Notes: generated by a model from the sequence alone, not told the origin. Shown: positions 16,558 through 24,970, counted from the first letter of the stretch. The stretch is 48,142 nt of DNA from Siminovitchia fortis (GCF_003605365.2 NZ_QYTU02000028.1:1-48142), one strand, 5' to 3'. Made by a program: numbers and translations.

Positions 16558-17610
16558 ATGGATAAAGAGAGAACGAAACAACTGCGTAAAGGTGTATCGG
16601 CATTTGCCAAATCTGATCTGAAAAAGAGTACCATTCAAATTTTAAATACGATTCCGCCGTTTTTACTGTTATGGTTCCTGGCGTACCAGAGTTTATCCGT
16701 ATCTATCTGGCTTTCAATTGGATTGGCAGTTGTGGCCGCAGGGTTTGTCGTCCGTATATTTATCATCTTTCACGACTGCACCCACGGATCTTTTTTCAAA
16801 AATAAGAAGGCGAATGATATGCTTGGGACAATTGCAGGAATCATGACCCTATTTCCTTATGAAAAGTGGAAGAGGGAGCACGCGATACATCATGCCACCA
16901 GTTCGAATCTCGATAAGCGCGGCGTTGGCGACATCTGGGTGATGACCATCGACGAATATAAAAAGGCTTCGAAGTGGCAGCGTCTTGGCTACAGGTTTTA
17001 CCGAAATCCGTTTGTCATGTTCGGATTGGGACCGCTGTATCTTGTCCTGGTCTCGAATCGGATCAATCGGAAGGACGCAAGGAGAAAAGAGCGTTTGAAT
17101 ACGCATTTGACGAATTTGTTGATTGTTGGCATTTACACGTTGATGATGGTTGCGGTCGGCTGGCAGGATTTCCTTATCATTCAAGGAACCATCATGTTTA
17201 TTGCGGCGGCGCTTGGAATTTGGCTCTTCTATATCCAGCACACCTTCGAAGACTCTTATTTTGAGGATGAATCGGAGTGGAATTATGTAAAAGCGGCCGT
17301 TGAAGGCAGCTCCTATTATAAGCTGCCCCTCGTACTGCAGTGGGTAACCGGAAACATCGGCTTCCATCACGTACATCATTTGGCGCCGCGTGTCCCGAAC
17401 TATCATTTGGAGGAAGCGCATGAATCTAACCCACCGCTTCATCACGCTACGACCATCACAATCGGAACAAGCCTCGAATCTTTGAGATACAAATTGTATG
17501 ATCCGGAAAATAAAACGTTTGTCACTTTCAAAGAGGCACAGCGAAGGATTCAGACAGAAAGAAAACGGCCGAAATTGAAGCCGAAACATGTAAGTTTTGA
17601 AACAAAATAG
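16558..17610 (+). CDS. des: Delta-5 acyl-lipid fatty acid desaturase
   Basis: Integral membrane di-iron enzyme of 350 residues that introduces a double bond into phospholipid acyl chains, restoring fluidity at low temperature. The three histidine clusters are complete: HDCTH (72-76), HAIHH (108-112) and HHVHH (270-274). Hydrophobic helices lie near 22-66 and 180-225. GGGAGAGGG is about 6 bases before the ATG; an upstream TTG at 16543 lies before that site and is rejected. A DesR box precedes the gene and desK-desR follow, separated here by a repeat element. The length matches B. subtilis Des. Confidence 0.95.
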   Translation: MDKERTKQLRKGVSAFAKSDLKKSTIQILNTIPPFLLLWFLAYQSLSVSIWLSIGLAVVAAGFVVRIFIIFHDCTHGSFFKNKKANDMLGTIAGIMTLFPYEKWKREHAIHHATSSNLDKRGVGDIWVMTIDEYKKASKWQRLGYRFYRNPFVMFGLGPLYLVLVSNRINRKDARRKERLNTHLTNLLIVGIYTLMMVAVGWQDFLIIQGTIMFIAAALGIWLFYIQHTFEDSYFEDESEWNYVKAAVEGSSYYKLPLVLQWVTGNIGFHHVHHLAPRVPNYHLEEAHESNPPLHHATTITIGTSLESLRYKLYDPENKTFVTFKEAQRRIQTERKRPKLKPKHVSFETK

Positions 17611-17619
17611 ATGGTCCGG

Positions 17620-17650
17620 GCCATTCCATGTAGAGGGAATGGCTTTTCTT
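17620..17650 (+). terminator. Rho-independent terminator of des
   Basis: GCCATTCC and GGAATGGC form an 8-bp stem with an 8-base loop, then TTTTCTTT. It makes readthrough into desK unlikely. Confidence 0.85.
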
Positions 17651-17660
17651 TCATTTATAT

Positions 17661-17984
17661 CAGAGTAAGAAAGCATAAGATTTTTTAGCTTTAAAATTTT
17701 GAACAAAGCCTTTTGTTGTCTAGCTCCAGCGCCTATCGACTAGCAGACTTCGCACCTCCTCCTACGATAAGTCAACATCGGCTCGTTCCTCGCCGTGCTG
17801 TCCGGCTGCGAGTGCCATCGGCTCGAGGTCATAAGCCAATCGCTGCTGAAGGCAAACTACGCCTTCTTCAGCGCTAGTCTTATGCTTGTCGCCGATAAGC
17901 AGGCACTCTCGCACTTCCTTATCCTTTATCTCGTCGGAGGCACTCCAGTCAGTACGTCGATGGGCAAGGCGCTTGCGCTTTTCT
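17661..17984 (+). repeat. Intergenic repeat, family 2, copy A
   Basis: 324 bp. The left AT-rich arm starts CAGAGTAAGAAAGCATAAG, then TTGTCTAGCTCCAGCGCCT opens the GC-rich body and GGCGCTTGCGCTTTTCT closes it. The body contains TCTTATGCTTGTCGCC, also found in family 1. It is an inverted copy of 23020-23511 minus that copy's inserted modules. It separates des from desK and ends 5 bp before the desK -10 box. Confidence 0.85.
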
Positions 17985-17989
17985 AATGA

Positions 17990-17995
17990 TATAAT
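17990..17995 (+). promoter_or_regulatory. Predicted -10 box of desKR
   Basis: A perfect TATAAT lies 30 bases before the GTG start of desK. Any -35 would have to lie inside the repeat end (near 17967-17972), and it is poor. Confidence 0.5.
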
Positions 17996-18025
17996 ATGTC
18001 CAACAGACAGGGGGGGACATCTGGC

Positions 18026-19159
18026 GTGGATAGCTGGTTCAGTATTTTTCCAAGAAATAAATGGTTGAGTATTTATGTATGGATTATTTTTTGCCTATTG
18101 CCTTTCTTTTTCATTTTCAGGTCGTCGTCGCCTTTGGAAATCTTAATCGGGATAACATTGATGTTGCTATATTTTTTGTCGTATATGTTCTCATATAAGG
18201 CTAAAAATGGTCTTGTGTATATGTGGGTCAGTTTTGAAATTGTCATTAATATTGTCATGACCTTATTGTTCGGATATGTATATCTGGCTATTTTTACAGC
18301 ATTTTTTATAGGGAACATCCGAAATCCTGCCGGATTCTATATCATTTACGGATTGCATATTGCGTTTACTGTAGGTGCGATCGTAGCGGGATTTTTTATA
18401 GAAATCGATTTGTTCCTTCCGCAAATCCATTTTATTCTCGTATCTGTTCTTGGAACGGTGCTTCTGCCCTTCAATTTGTATTACAGGAATAAGCAGATCA
18501 ATTTGGAGGGGCAGCTCGAGCATGCGAATGAACGGATTTCAGAATTGGTCGTTCTGGAAGAGCGGGAGCGGATTTCAAGGGATTTGCACGATATCCTTGG
18601 GCAAAAACTATCATTGATCGGCTTGAAAAGCGATTTGGCGGGAAAGCTGATTTTCCGGGATCCCAAGACTGCCGAAAAAGAACTCCAAGATATCAGGCAG
18701 ACCGCCAGCACAGCATTGCGTGAGGTTCGGGAGCTCGTTGCCGATATTCGGGCGGCGAAGCTGGAAAATGAGCTTGTCAGGGCGAAACAGATGCTCCAAG
18801 CGGCAGAAATGGAATTAATCATTGAGGGCAATCCTTCTTTTGGACAAATACCGGCAATTATTGAAAGTGTTTTGAGCATGTGCCTGAAGGAAGCGGTGAC
18901 GAATATGGTCAAACACAGCCGGGGAACAGCGTGCCGGATCAAATTCGAACAATTGCCAAACGAATATGTCCTCTCTGTCGAAGATAACGGAATCGGAATT
19001 GTCAGGGGAGGAAAGTTGGAACCCGGCAGTGGGTTGAGGGGAATGAGGGAGAGGCTGGAATTTGTAAATGGCAGCCTTCACGTCGAAGGTGAAGAAGGAA
19101 CAAAGCTGACAATCCGCGTACCTGTAGTTTTGACACATATCATGAAGGAGGTTGACTGA
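18026..19159 (+). CDS. desK: Membrane thermosensor histidine kinase DesK
   Basis: HisKA_3-type kinase of 377 residues that senses membrane thickness or fluidity and phosphorylates DesR in the cold. Several membrane helices fill the first half (about residues 12-145). They are followed by a coiled-coil linker (NKQINLEGQLEHANERISEL), the phosphoacceptor site ERERISRDLHDILGQ with H188, and a HATPase domain (EAVTNMVKHS, EDNGIG, GSGLRGMRERL). The GTG at 18026 was chosen because AGGGGGGGAC precedes it, while the in-frame ATG 17996 touches the -10 box. With this start H188 has the same number as in B. subtilis DesK. desR overlaps its end region by SD only. Confidence 0.93.
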   Translation: MDSWFSIFPRNKWLSIYVWIIFCLLPFFFIFRSSSPLEILIGITLMLLYFLSYMFSYKAKNGLVYMWVSFEIVINIVMTLLFGYVYLAIFTAFFIGNIRNPAGFYIIYGLHIAFTVGAIVAGFFIEIDLFLPQIHFILVSVLGTVLLPFNLYYRNKQINLEGQLEHANERISELVVLEERERISRDLHDILGQKLSLIGLKSDLAGKLIFRDPKTAEKELQDIRQTASTALREVRELVADIRAAKLENELVRAKQMLQAAEMELIIEGNPSFGQIPAIIESVLSMCLKEAVTNMVKHSRGTACRIKFEQLPNEYVLSVEDNGIGIVRGGKLEPGSGLRGMRERLEFVNGSLHVEGEEGTKLTIRVPVVLTHIMKEVD

Positions 19160-19160
19160 T

Positions 19161-19772
19161 ATGATTCGTATTGTCATCGCGGAAGATCAAGGGATGATGC
19201 TCGGCGCCCTTGGCTCTTTACTAAATATGGAAGAAGACATGGAAGTTGTCGGGCAAGCGAGGAACGGGGAAGAGGCGGTCAGGCTTGTTAAAGATCTTGA
19301 ACCCGATATTTGCATCATGGATATTGAAATGCCGGTAAAAACGGGACTTGAAGCAGCGCAGGAATTAAAAGGCTTTTCCAGTAAAATTATCATCCTGACC
19401 ACCTTTGCAAGGGCAGGCTATTTTGAACGCGCCCGAAAAGCCGGAGTCCGGGGCTATTTACTGAAGGACAGCCCGATTGAAGAACTCGTTTCAGCGGTCC
19501 GCCTAATTATGGACGGGCGTCGTATGTACGCCCCTGAGCTTGTGGATATCGCCTACGGGGACGATGATTATATGGAAAACCCGCTGACAGAACGTGAAAG
19601 TGAAGTTCTCCGCCTTGTTGCCGAGGGGAAAACGACAAAGGAGATTGCAAAGGAACTTTATTTGACACCGGGCACTATCCGAAACTATATATCTTCCATC
19701 CTCGAAAAACTGAACGTCGGCAACAGGATTGAAGCCATCTCCCGGTTCAAGGAAAAAGGATGGTTTAAATAG
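19161..19772 (+). CDS. desR: Response regulator DesR
   Basis: NarL/FixJ-type activator of 203 residues. Receiver domain with phosphoacceptor D54 (IMDIEMP) and a LuxR-type helix-turn-helix (LTERESEVLRLVAEGKTTKE, about 137-190). DesR~P activates des at the palindrome found at 16462-16475. AAGGAGG lies 9 bases before the ATG and inside the desK 3' end, so the pair is translationally linked. Length and phospho-site numbering match B. subtilis DesR. Confidence 0.95.
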   Translation: MIRIVIAEDQGMMLGALGSLLNMEEDMEVVGQARNGEEAVRLVKDLEPDICIMDIEMPVKTGLEAAQELKGFSSKIIILTTFARAGYFERARKAGVRGYLLKDSPIEELVSAVRLIMDGRRMYAPELVDIAYGDDDYMENPLTERESEVLRLVAEGKTTKEIAKELYLTPGTIRNYISSILEKLNVGNRIEAISRFKEKGWFK

Positions 19773-19891
19773 CCGGGCGCCCTTGTAAAATGCGGGAATA
19801 ATTACTCGGAATGGAATCCTTTATCCAAAGGAAAGCATAAATTTTATGGATATTCGTGTACTTTAAAATGAGGGGTTTTCGCAAAGCCTTT

Positions 19892-19924
19892 ATGTTATAA
19901 TTCCAATAAAAGGAATTATAACAT
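19892..19924 (+). promoter_or_regulatory. Perfect 13-bp inverted repeat upstream of the RsbR-like gene
   Basis: ATGTTATAATTCC (19892-19904) and GGAATTATAACAT (19912-19924) flank AATAAAA. The left arm contains a TATAAT (-10-like) and the right arm abuts the GGGGTG ribosome site, so it could be a repressor operator or an RNA hairpin masking initiation. Confidence 0.55.
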
Positions 19925-19935
19925 GGGGTGAAATA

Positions 19936-20799
19936 ATGAGCGATTTGGATATGGAGCTCTATGGCTATCTTGTTGATCGGATAGAAAGTATTTCAAACGA
20001 GTGGCTTACTCAAAGAAGAAAAGAGCATGGTTCCATTTACTCTGTTGACGCAGACAAAGAAACGGAAGCCTATTTGAAGGAACAAAACCAATTAACGAAT
20101 CTGACTGTCACGAGCAGTCTGTTGGAAGATAAAAGGGAATTTGAAAAGAATAAGGAAAAGTGGGTGCGGCTTGTAGCCAAAAGCAGGGTCAGCAGCAATA
20201 CCCCGATCCCTGAAGTTTTGGAAGCATTAAGCAACGCACGGAAAGTTTATTGGCGTTTTGTGGAAAGGTTTCTGGAGATAAATTCAGAAAAGGTGACCCA
20301 GGAGAATCTTTTAAAGTGGGGAATGAAGATAAACAGGGCATTCGATGAATTGGCCATAGAATTTTCGCAAGCTTACAACTTATTAATGAACAATAAACTG
20401 TCAGCACAGTCCAGTTTGATCGACGAGCTAAGTGCGCCGGTTATCAAAATAAATGAAGTGTTCGGTGTACTTCCGCTGGTCGGCGACATTGACACATGGC
20501 GGGCGAAGAAGATTTATGAATGCGTTCCGGTAAAATGTACGGAAATCAATATATCCCACCTGTATATCGACTTATCCGGAGTGTCAATTATTGATACGAT
20601 GGTTGCCCATCAAATCTATCAGTTGTCGCAAACCTTGGATCTACTTGGCGTAAAATCCACTATCACCGGTATCCGCCCCGAAATCGCCCAAACCGCCATT
20701 CAATTAGCTTTGGATTTTTCCAAAATCGATACATACAGTTCGCTGCAGCAGGCATTGAAGGACAAATTCCTGATTGTGGCAGAACAATCCGTGAAATAA
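19936..20799 (+). CDS. RsbR-family stressosome protein (STAS domain)
   Basis: RsbR paralogue of 287 residues, a predicted component of the stressosome that sequesters RsbT and gates the general stress response. An all-helical N-terminal sensor domain (about 1-165, closest by eye to the RsbRD/YqhA type) is followed by a short linker helix and a C-terminal STAS domain. The two threonines phosphorylated by RsbT in RsbRA are conserved: T187 in GDIDT and T221 in IIDTMVAH, 34 residues apart as in RsbRA (171/205). The ATG follows GGGGTG by five bases. It is monocistronic. No rsbS or rsbT lies in the window. Confidence 0.88.
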   Translation: MSDLDMELYGYLVDRIESISNEWLTQRRKEHGSIYSVDADKETEAYLKEQNQLTNLTVTSSLLEDKREFEKNKEKWVRLVAKSRVSSNTPIPEVLEALSNARKVYWRFVERFLEINSEKVTQENLLKWGMKINRAFDELAIEFSQAYNLLMNNKLSAQSSLIDELSAPVIKINEVFGVLPLVGDIDTWRAKKIYECVPVKCTEINISHLYIDLSGVSIIDTMVAHQIYQLSQTLDLLGVKSTITGIRPEIAQTAIQLALDFSKIDTYSSLQQALKDKFLIVAEQSVK

Positions 20800-20815
20800 T
20801 CATGACCTCTTTCGC

Positions 20816-20853
20816 AAAGAAGCAGCCATCCGCTGGACCGGCTGCTTTCTTTG
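20816..20853. terminator. Bidirectional terminator between convergent genes
   Basis: GCAAAGAAGCAGCC and GGCTGCTTTCTTTGC pair with one bulge. T-rich tails on either strand can serve the RsbR-like gene (+) and the GGDEF-EAL gene (-). Confidence 0.75.
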
Positions 20854-20867
20854 CTGTTCTTGGAAAT

Positions 20868-22919
20868 TTAAACGACGTTTTCTTTATTAAGCAATTTTCC
20901 AATTTCCTCTTTTGTTATCGGAGGGCTGTAAAGATAGCCTTGCCCAAGATGGCAGCCGTTTTGCATAAGGAATTCTGCTTGTTCTTCCGTTTCGATACCC
21001 TCGGCAATCAAGCCGAAGTTCAGGTTGCTGCCCATTTCTATAATTGTTTTTACCAGAGATGCAGTATTTTCGTCTGTCATCATTTTACTTACGAAAGATT
21101 TGTCGATCTTGATAACGTCAATCGGCAGATTGCTCAGAACGCTCAAAGATGAATAGCCGGTACCGAAATCATCAATCGATACTTTAATGCCGATGTTTTT
21201 CAGTTTGCCGATAATGGCAAAGGATTGATTGATCTTCTGCATGACGCTTTCAGTTATTTCAAGCTCCAGGTATTTAGGAGGCAGCAAATTTTGACTTAAT
21301 GATTCATTGACAAGTTCGATGAATTGATGATCCTCAAATTGCAATGCCGAGACATTTACGGCGATTTTGATCCGGATGCCCGCACTTTGCCATAATTTGA
21401 TCTGCCTGCATGCCTCCTGTATGACCCATTTTCCAATTGGTATGATCATGCCTGTATTTTCAGCCACCGGAATAAACTCATAAGGTGAAATATTCCCCAA
21501 TTCCGGATGCTTCCAGCGAAGCAATGCTTCCACCCCGACAATCCGCCTGCTTTTCAAATGTACCTGCGGTTGATAATATAGCTCAAATTCATTATTATGG
21601 AGGGCCTTTTTCAATCCCTGTTCTATTTTTATCTTTCTGTCATGCACCGTGTTATCTTCACGTACGAAAAATTGATAGTTGTTATATCCGTTTTTTTGAG
21701 CCAGATGCATCGCTTTATATGCATTTTTCATCAAGCTGCTTACATCTTTGCCGTCATCCGGGTACATACTGAGCCCAATGCTTGTTGTAGTAAAAAATTC
21801 TTTTTCTTGAATTATGAAGGGCTTCATAAAAAGGCTTAAGATTTGTTCGGCGGCTTTCTTAACTTTTGATTCATCCGTATTTTCCAGCAAAAGAATGAAT
21901 TCGTCCCCGCCGTGCCTTGCAATAAGTATCTCCGAAGGGACATTTTCAACTAATCTTTCACCTACTTTGATGAGAAATCTGTCTCCATGCTGGTGACCCA
22001 GCGTATCATTGACCAGCCTGAACCTGTCCAAATCGATGAACATAACTGCAAGCTGATGATTGTTTTTCTCGCTGCGCAAAATGGCGTCCCTTAAATTACA
22101 CTGAAATTTCATCCGGTTTGGAAGTCCGGTCAATTGGTCATAATAGGCCATGTAATTCATTTTCGCTTCATGATTTCTGCGTTCCTTCAGCGACAGGGTA
22201 TGCATCAAGCCTACTATGATGAAGTTGAGTACGACAATCCCGATCAATACGGAATTTGATCCGATGGAGAACTCCCATGTTTTGGAATTCAAAAGGCCCG
22301 CATCATGATGAGTTTCATAGATTGTCATTGATTTCATTCCGATGAAATGGGTTATGCAAACCCCGAACGACAAAATGGCAGCAACAGGTATGTGATAAAG
22401 AGAGAAGCTTTCTTTAATTGTCTTTGAGAACAAAAAGACTGCAATAAAAGATAACCCCGCTGCAGAAACAATCGACATTGCCACTAGCAAATAATTATAT
22501 TCAATGTGAAAATTTGTAAGGGTCGCCTTTACTCCAATATGGTGCATGACGATAATGCCCGCCCCTAACAGGACGGCAGCAGGTACCAGGGTTGAAACAG
22601 TGATCTCTTCTTTGAACGTGAAGACATAGAAGGAGGCATAGGATATGAAGATCGCTGCAATAAGCGAAAACATTGTCATCGGCCCATTGTATATGACCTC
22701 AGCACCAGTCTCAAGAGAAAGTATGGAAGTGAAATGCATGGACCAAATGCCAATGCCCATCATAGAGGCGCTTGCCGCGAGCCAGAGATTTTTGCTCTTT
22801 TTAGTCTCTGCTTTATGGACCCTCCTGAGCAGATCAAGCGTCGTGACACACGCAAAGATTGAGATTAAAATGGAAATGAGTACAATTGAACTGTTATAAA
22901 TAAATGTAATTTTTTCCAT
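20868..22919 (-). CDS. MHYT-GGDEF-EAL cyclic-di-GMP enzyme (YkoW-like)
   Basis: Membrane protein of 683 residues. The N-terminal MHYT domain (about 1-240) has the repeated metal-binding signatures WSMHFT, VMHHIG and ITHFIG. The GGDEF domain (about 265-425) has an intact RHGGDEF but no RxxD inhibitory site five residues ahead. The EAL domain (about 435-680) is complete: EALLRW, ELEITES, DDFGTGYSSL, KIDKSF, AEGIE and GQGYLYS. Both synthesis and hydrolysis of c-di-GMP are therefore possible. Compared with B. subtilis YkoW it seems to lack a PAS domain. GAGGGT precedes the ATG. Its divergent partner region contains repeat copy B. Confidence 0.92.
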   Translation of the reverse strand: MEKITFIYNSSIVLISILISIFACVTTLDLLRRVHKAETKKSKNLWLAASASMMGIGIWSMHFTSILSLETGAEVIYNGPMTMFSLIAAIFISYASFYVFTFKEEITVSTLVPAAVLLGAGIIVMHHIGVKATLTNFHIEYNYLLVAMSIVSAAGLSFIAVFLFSKTIKESFSLYHIPVAAILSFGVCITHFIGMKSMTIYETHHDAGLLNSKTWEFSIGSNSVLIGIVVLNFIIVGLMHTLSLKERRNHEAKMNYMAYYDQLTGLPNRMKFQCNLRDAILRSEKNNHQLAVMFIDLDRFRLVNDTLGHQHGDRFLIKVGERLVENVPSEILIARHGGDEFILLLENTDESKVKKAAEQILSLFMKPFIIQEKEFFTTTSIGLSMYPDDGKDVSSLMKNAYKAMHLAQKNGYNNYQFFVREDNTVHDRKIKIEQGLKKALHNNEFELYYQPQVHLKSRRIVGVEALLRWKHPELGNISPYEFIPVAENTGMIIPIGKWVIQEACRQIKLWQSAGIRIKIAVNVSALQFEDHQFIELVNESLSQNLLPPKYLELEITESVMQKINQSFAIIGKLKNIGIKVSIDDFGTGYSSLSVLSNLPIDVIKIDKSFVSKMMTDENTASLVKTIIEMGSNLNFGLIAEGIETEEQAEFLMQNGCHLGQGYLYSPPITKEEIGKLLNKENVV

Positions 22920-23019
22920 TTGCGGGACCCTCGTTCCAACTTAGTTTAGGTAAAAGAACTGTTCATCCTTTTTATCGGCTTTTATCGAATTTTGTAAAGG
23001 GGAATGTTTAGATTTTTAA

Positions 23020-23511
23020 AGAAAAGCGCAAGCGCCTTGCTCATCGACGTACAGACTGGAGTGCCTCCGACGAGATAAAGGATAAGGAAAGGCGGAGAGT
23101 GCCTGCTTATCGGCGACAAGCATAAGACAAGCGCTGAAGAAGGCGTAGTTTGCCTTCAGCAGCGATTGGCTTATGACCTCGAGCCGATGGCACTCGCAGC
23201 CAGACAACACGGCGAGGAACGAGCCGATGTTGACTTATCGTAGGAAAGCTACTACTTGAGATGGCCTCGTGTGATGCTTCCTCGAGTTGGCGTCGTGCAG
23301 CTTTGCGACGAGCTGAGCCTATACTTCCCGAATAAGATGCGCCGCAGGAGCACCAGAGGTGCGAAGTCTGCTAGTCGATAGGCGCTGGCCGCCTTAAAGC
23401 GCCACGTCCTGTGGCGCCGGCGGCACTAGGACCTCCTGTCCGTCGAAGCTAGACAACAAATGGCTTTGTTCAAAATTTTAAAGCTAAAACATCCTATGCT
23501 TTCTTACTCTG
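23020..23511 (-). repeat. Intergenic repeat, family 2, copy B (long mosaic form)
   Basis: 492 bp, inverted relative to copy A and sharing both its ends and its AT-rich arm. It carries two extra blocks: one (about 23388-23450) rich in GGCGCC/GTGGCGC palindromes, and one (about 23240-23365) containing CAGCTCGTCGCAAAGCTGCA, a family 1 phrase. With the flanks it fills 22920-23590, where I find no gene. Confidence 0.85.
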
Positions 23512-23590
23512 TAAAAAGTCGCATGACACGGGATATTCAACATTTTGGTGAAAGTTATCCGTTCTTTTATGCGAAACAGAAATTTCATAT

Positions 23591-23676
23591 TATAATGGAT
23601 GCAGATGGTAGTACCATCGTTGAAATAACGGCCTGAATGGCTCGAATATCGGCGGGCTGTTGCGCCCTGCCTTTTT
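23591..23676 (+). promoter_or_regulatory. Promoter and hairpin-rich leader of heme O synthase, ending in a terminator-like stem
   Basis: TATAAT (23591-23596) starts a leader of about 85 bases with small stems in series: GATGG-TAGTA-CCATC, CGTT-GAAAT-AACG and GCC-TGAAT-GGC. A GC-rich stem follows (GGCGGGC 23651-23657 with GCCCTGCC 23664-23671, one bulge) and then TTTTT. The T run directly abuts the AAGGGG ribosome site, as in attenuators. The -35 (TTATGC) is weak. Confidence 0.5.
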
Positions 23677-23686
23677 AAGGGGACTA

Positions 23687-24607
23687 ATGAATATGATACT
23701 GAGTAAGACCGAAACTCACGGAGGACAAGTAAAAGGCGGGCAGATCACGGCATTTTTTGCCGATATGATGGCGCTTTTCAAGGGAATTGTGCTGATTGCC
23801 AATGTACTGCCCGTTTTTGCAGGGTTCTGGCTTGCATTGGTTTTTACCAATACCCCATTTGCGATGAACCTGAATTTGTTTTTCCTGACAATCTTCGGGA
23901 GCACGCTCGTGATGGCCGGTGCGCTTGTCCTGAACAACTGGTACGAAGTTGATTTGGATACTGTCATGGACAGGACTCAAATCCGTCCAACCGTAACTGG
24001 CAGGATTTCACTGAAAACAACTGTAGTGCTTGGGATAGTATTGAGCATAATTGGATTTGTCTTTTTGGCTTTCACAACATGGGAAGCCGTCCTTTATGCA
24101 TTTATCGGGTGGTTCACGTATGTGATCATGTACACGATGTGGACAAAACGCAAGTATACATTTAACACGGTAGTGGGCAGCATTTCCGGCGCGGTTACAC
24201 CGCTGATCGGCTGGGCGGCAGTCGGTTCTGCCAACCACATTGTTCCGATTGTGCTTTTCATGATTTTGTTCATTTGGCAGATGCCGCATACTTTTGCAAT
24301 CGCAATGAAAAGACATGATGAATACAAAGCGGCGGGAGTTGCGATGCTTCCTGTCATCCGCGGATTTGAAATGACAAAGCGCCAAATATTTGTTTATGTT
24401 GCATGCCTATTGCCGTTCCCTTTCTTTTTGGGGCCGCTTGGTACAACATTCATCGCTGTTGCAACCGTGATGAACCTCGCATGGCTCGGGCTGGCGATTT
24501 GGGGATTCTTTGTAAAAGATGATTATAAATGGGCGCGGATCAATTTTGTGGTGTCAGTCAATTATATTGCGATTTTATTCATCATGATGGTCTTGGTGAC
24601 TTTGTAG
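23687..24607 (+). CDS. ctaB: Protoheme IX farnesyltransferase (heme O synthase, CtaB/CtaO/CyoE)
   Basis: UbiA-superfamily membrane enzyme of 306 residues that adds a farnesyl group to heme B for cytochrome oxidase. The prenyl-diphosphate motif is NNWYEVDLDTVMDRTQIRP (about residue 85), and the second conserved loop is YTMWTKRKYTFNTVVGSISG. Nine hydrophobic segments fit the family. The ATG at 23687 follows AAGGGG by 4 bases; the ATG at 23693 is an alternative. Unlike the usual Bacillus locus there is no ctaA, ctaC or ctaD next to it, so it may be the second paralogue (CtaO) rather than CtaB itself. Confidence 0.88.
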   Translation: MNMILSKTETHGGQVKGGQITAFFADMMALFKGIVLIANVLPVFAGFWLALVFTNTPFAMNLNLFFLTIFGSTLVMAGALVLNNWYEVDLDTVMDRTQIRPTVTGRISLKTTVVLGIVLSIIGFVFLAFTTWEAVLYAFIGWFTYVIMYTMWTKRKYTFNTVVGSISGAVTPLIGWAAVGSANHIVPIVLFMILFIWQMPHTFAIAMKRHDEYKAAGVAMLPVIRGFEMTKRQIFVYVACLLPFPFFLGPLGTTFIAVATVMNLAWLGLAIWGFFVKDDYKWARINFVVSVNYIAILFIMMVLVTL

Positions 24608-24699
24608 AGTGGAGGGGTTGATGTTGAACTCCTCTTTTTTCACTGTTAAAAAAGTATAAATTTGGACAAAACGTTTATTTGGAATGATGATGTGATATG

Positions 24700-24946
24700 T
24701 CCAGCTCCAGGCGCCATCGGCGCAAGGATCAAGCCGCAAGGAAGCTTATTCAGGAAGAATGTGCTCCTGCGCCATAGCCTTTTCGAGGAAGCCTTGTTCA
24801 GCTCGTCGCAAAGCTGCACGCAGCCTCTCAGTGATGCTTTACACGGTGTGATTTAAATTAGCTGCTTTGCTGTGGTGGCTGAAAAGCTCCCTCATCAAAA
24901 TTCGTCTTGTGCTTGTCGCCTAAGGCTGCGCGCCTTGTGCTTTTCT
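24700..24946 (+). repeat. Intergenic repeat, family 1, copy 2
   Basis: About 247 bp, the near-identical inverted partner of 2611-2858. It opens CCAGCTCCAGGCGCCATCGG and ends GCGCGCCTTGTGCTTTTCT. It separates ctaB from the helicase gene. Short reading frames inside it are not genes. Confidence 0.85.
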
Positions 24947-24964
24947 GAGTGCTTTTTTTTCGGT

Positions 24965-24970
24965 TATAAT
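24965..24970 (+). promoter_or_regulatory. Predicted -10 box of the helicase gene
   Basis: TATAAT lies 33 bases before the ATG and about 18 bases after the end of the repeat. No good -35 is visible. Confidence 0.45.

Noticed and set aside
16347-16565. 72-codon frame over the des promoter
   Set aside because: It covers the DesR operator and the des start, and lacks a ribosome site.
16849-17706. 285-codon minus-strand frame opposite des
   Set aside because: Shadow of a gene with all desaturase motifs; no ribosome site and no recognisable domain.
17795-17986. 63-codon frame in repeat copy A and its twin at 23016-23210
   Set aside because: Both lie wholly inside the intergenic repeat, have no ribosome site and differ by frame changes; they are by-products of repeat identity.
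24662-24856. 64-codon frame in repeat copy 2
   Set aside because: It crosses the repeat boundary and has no ribosome site.
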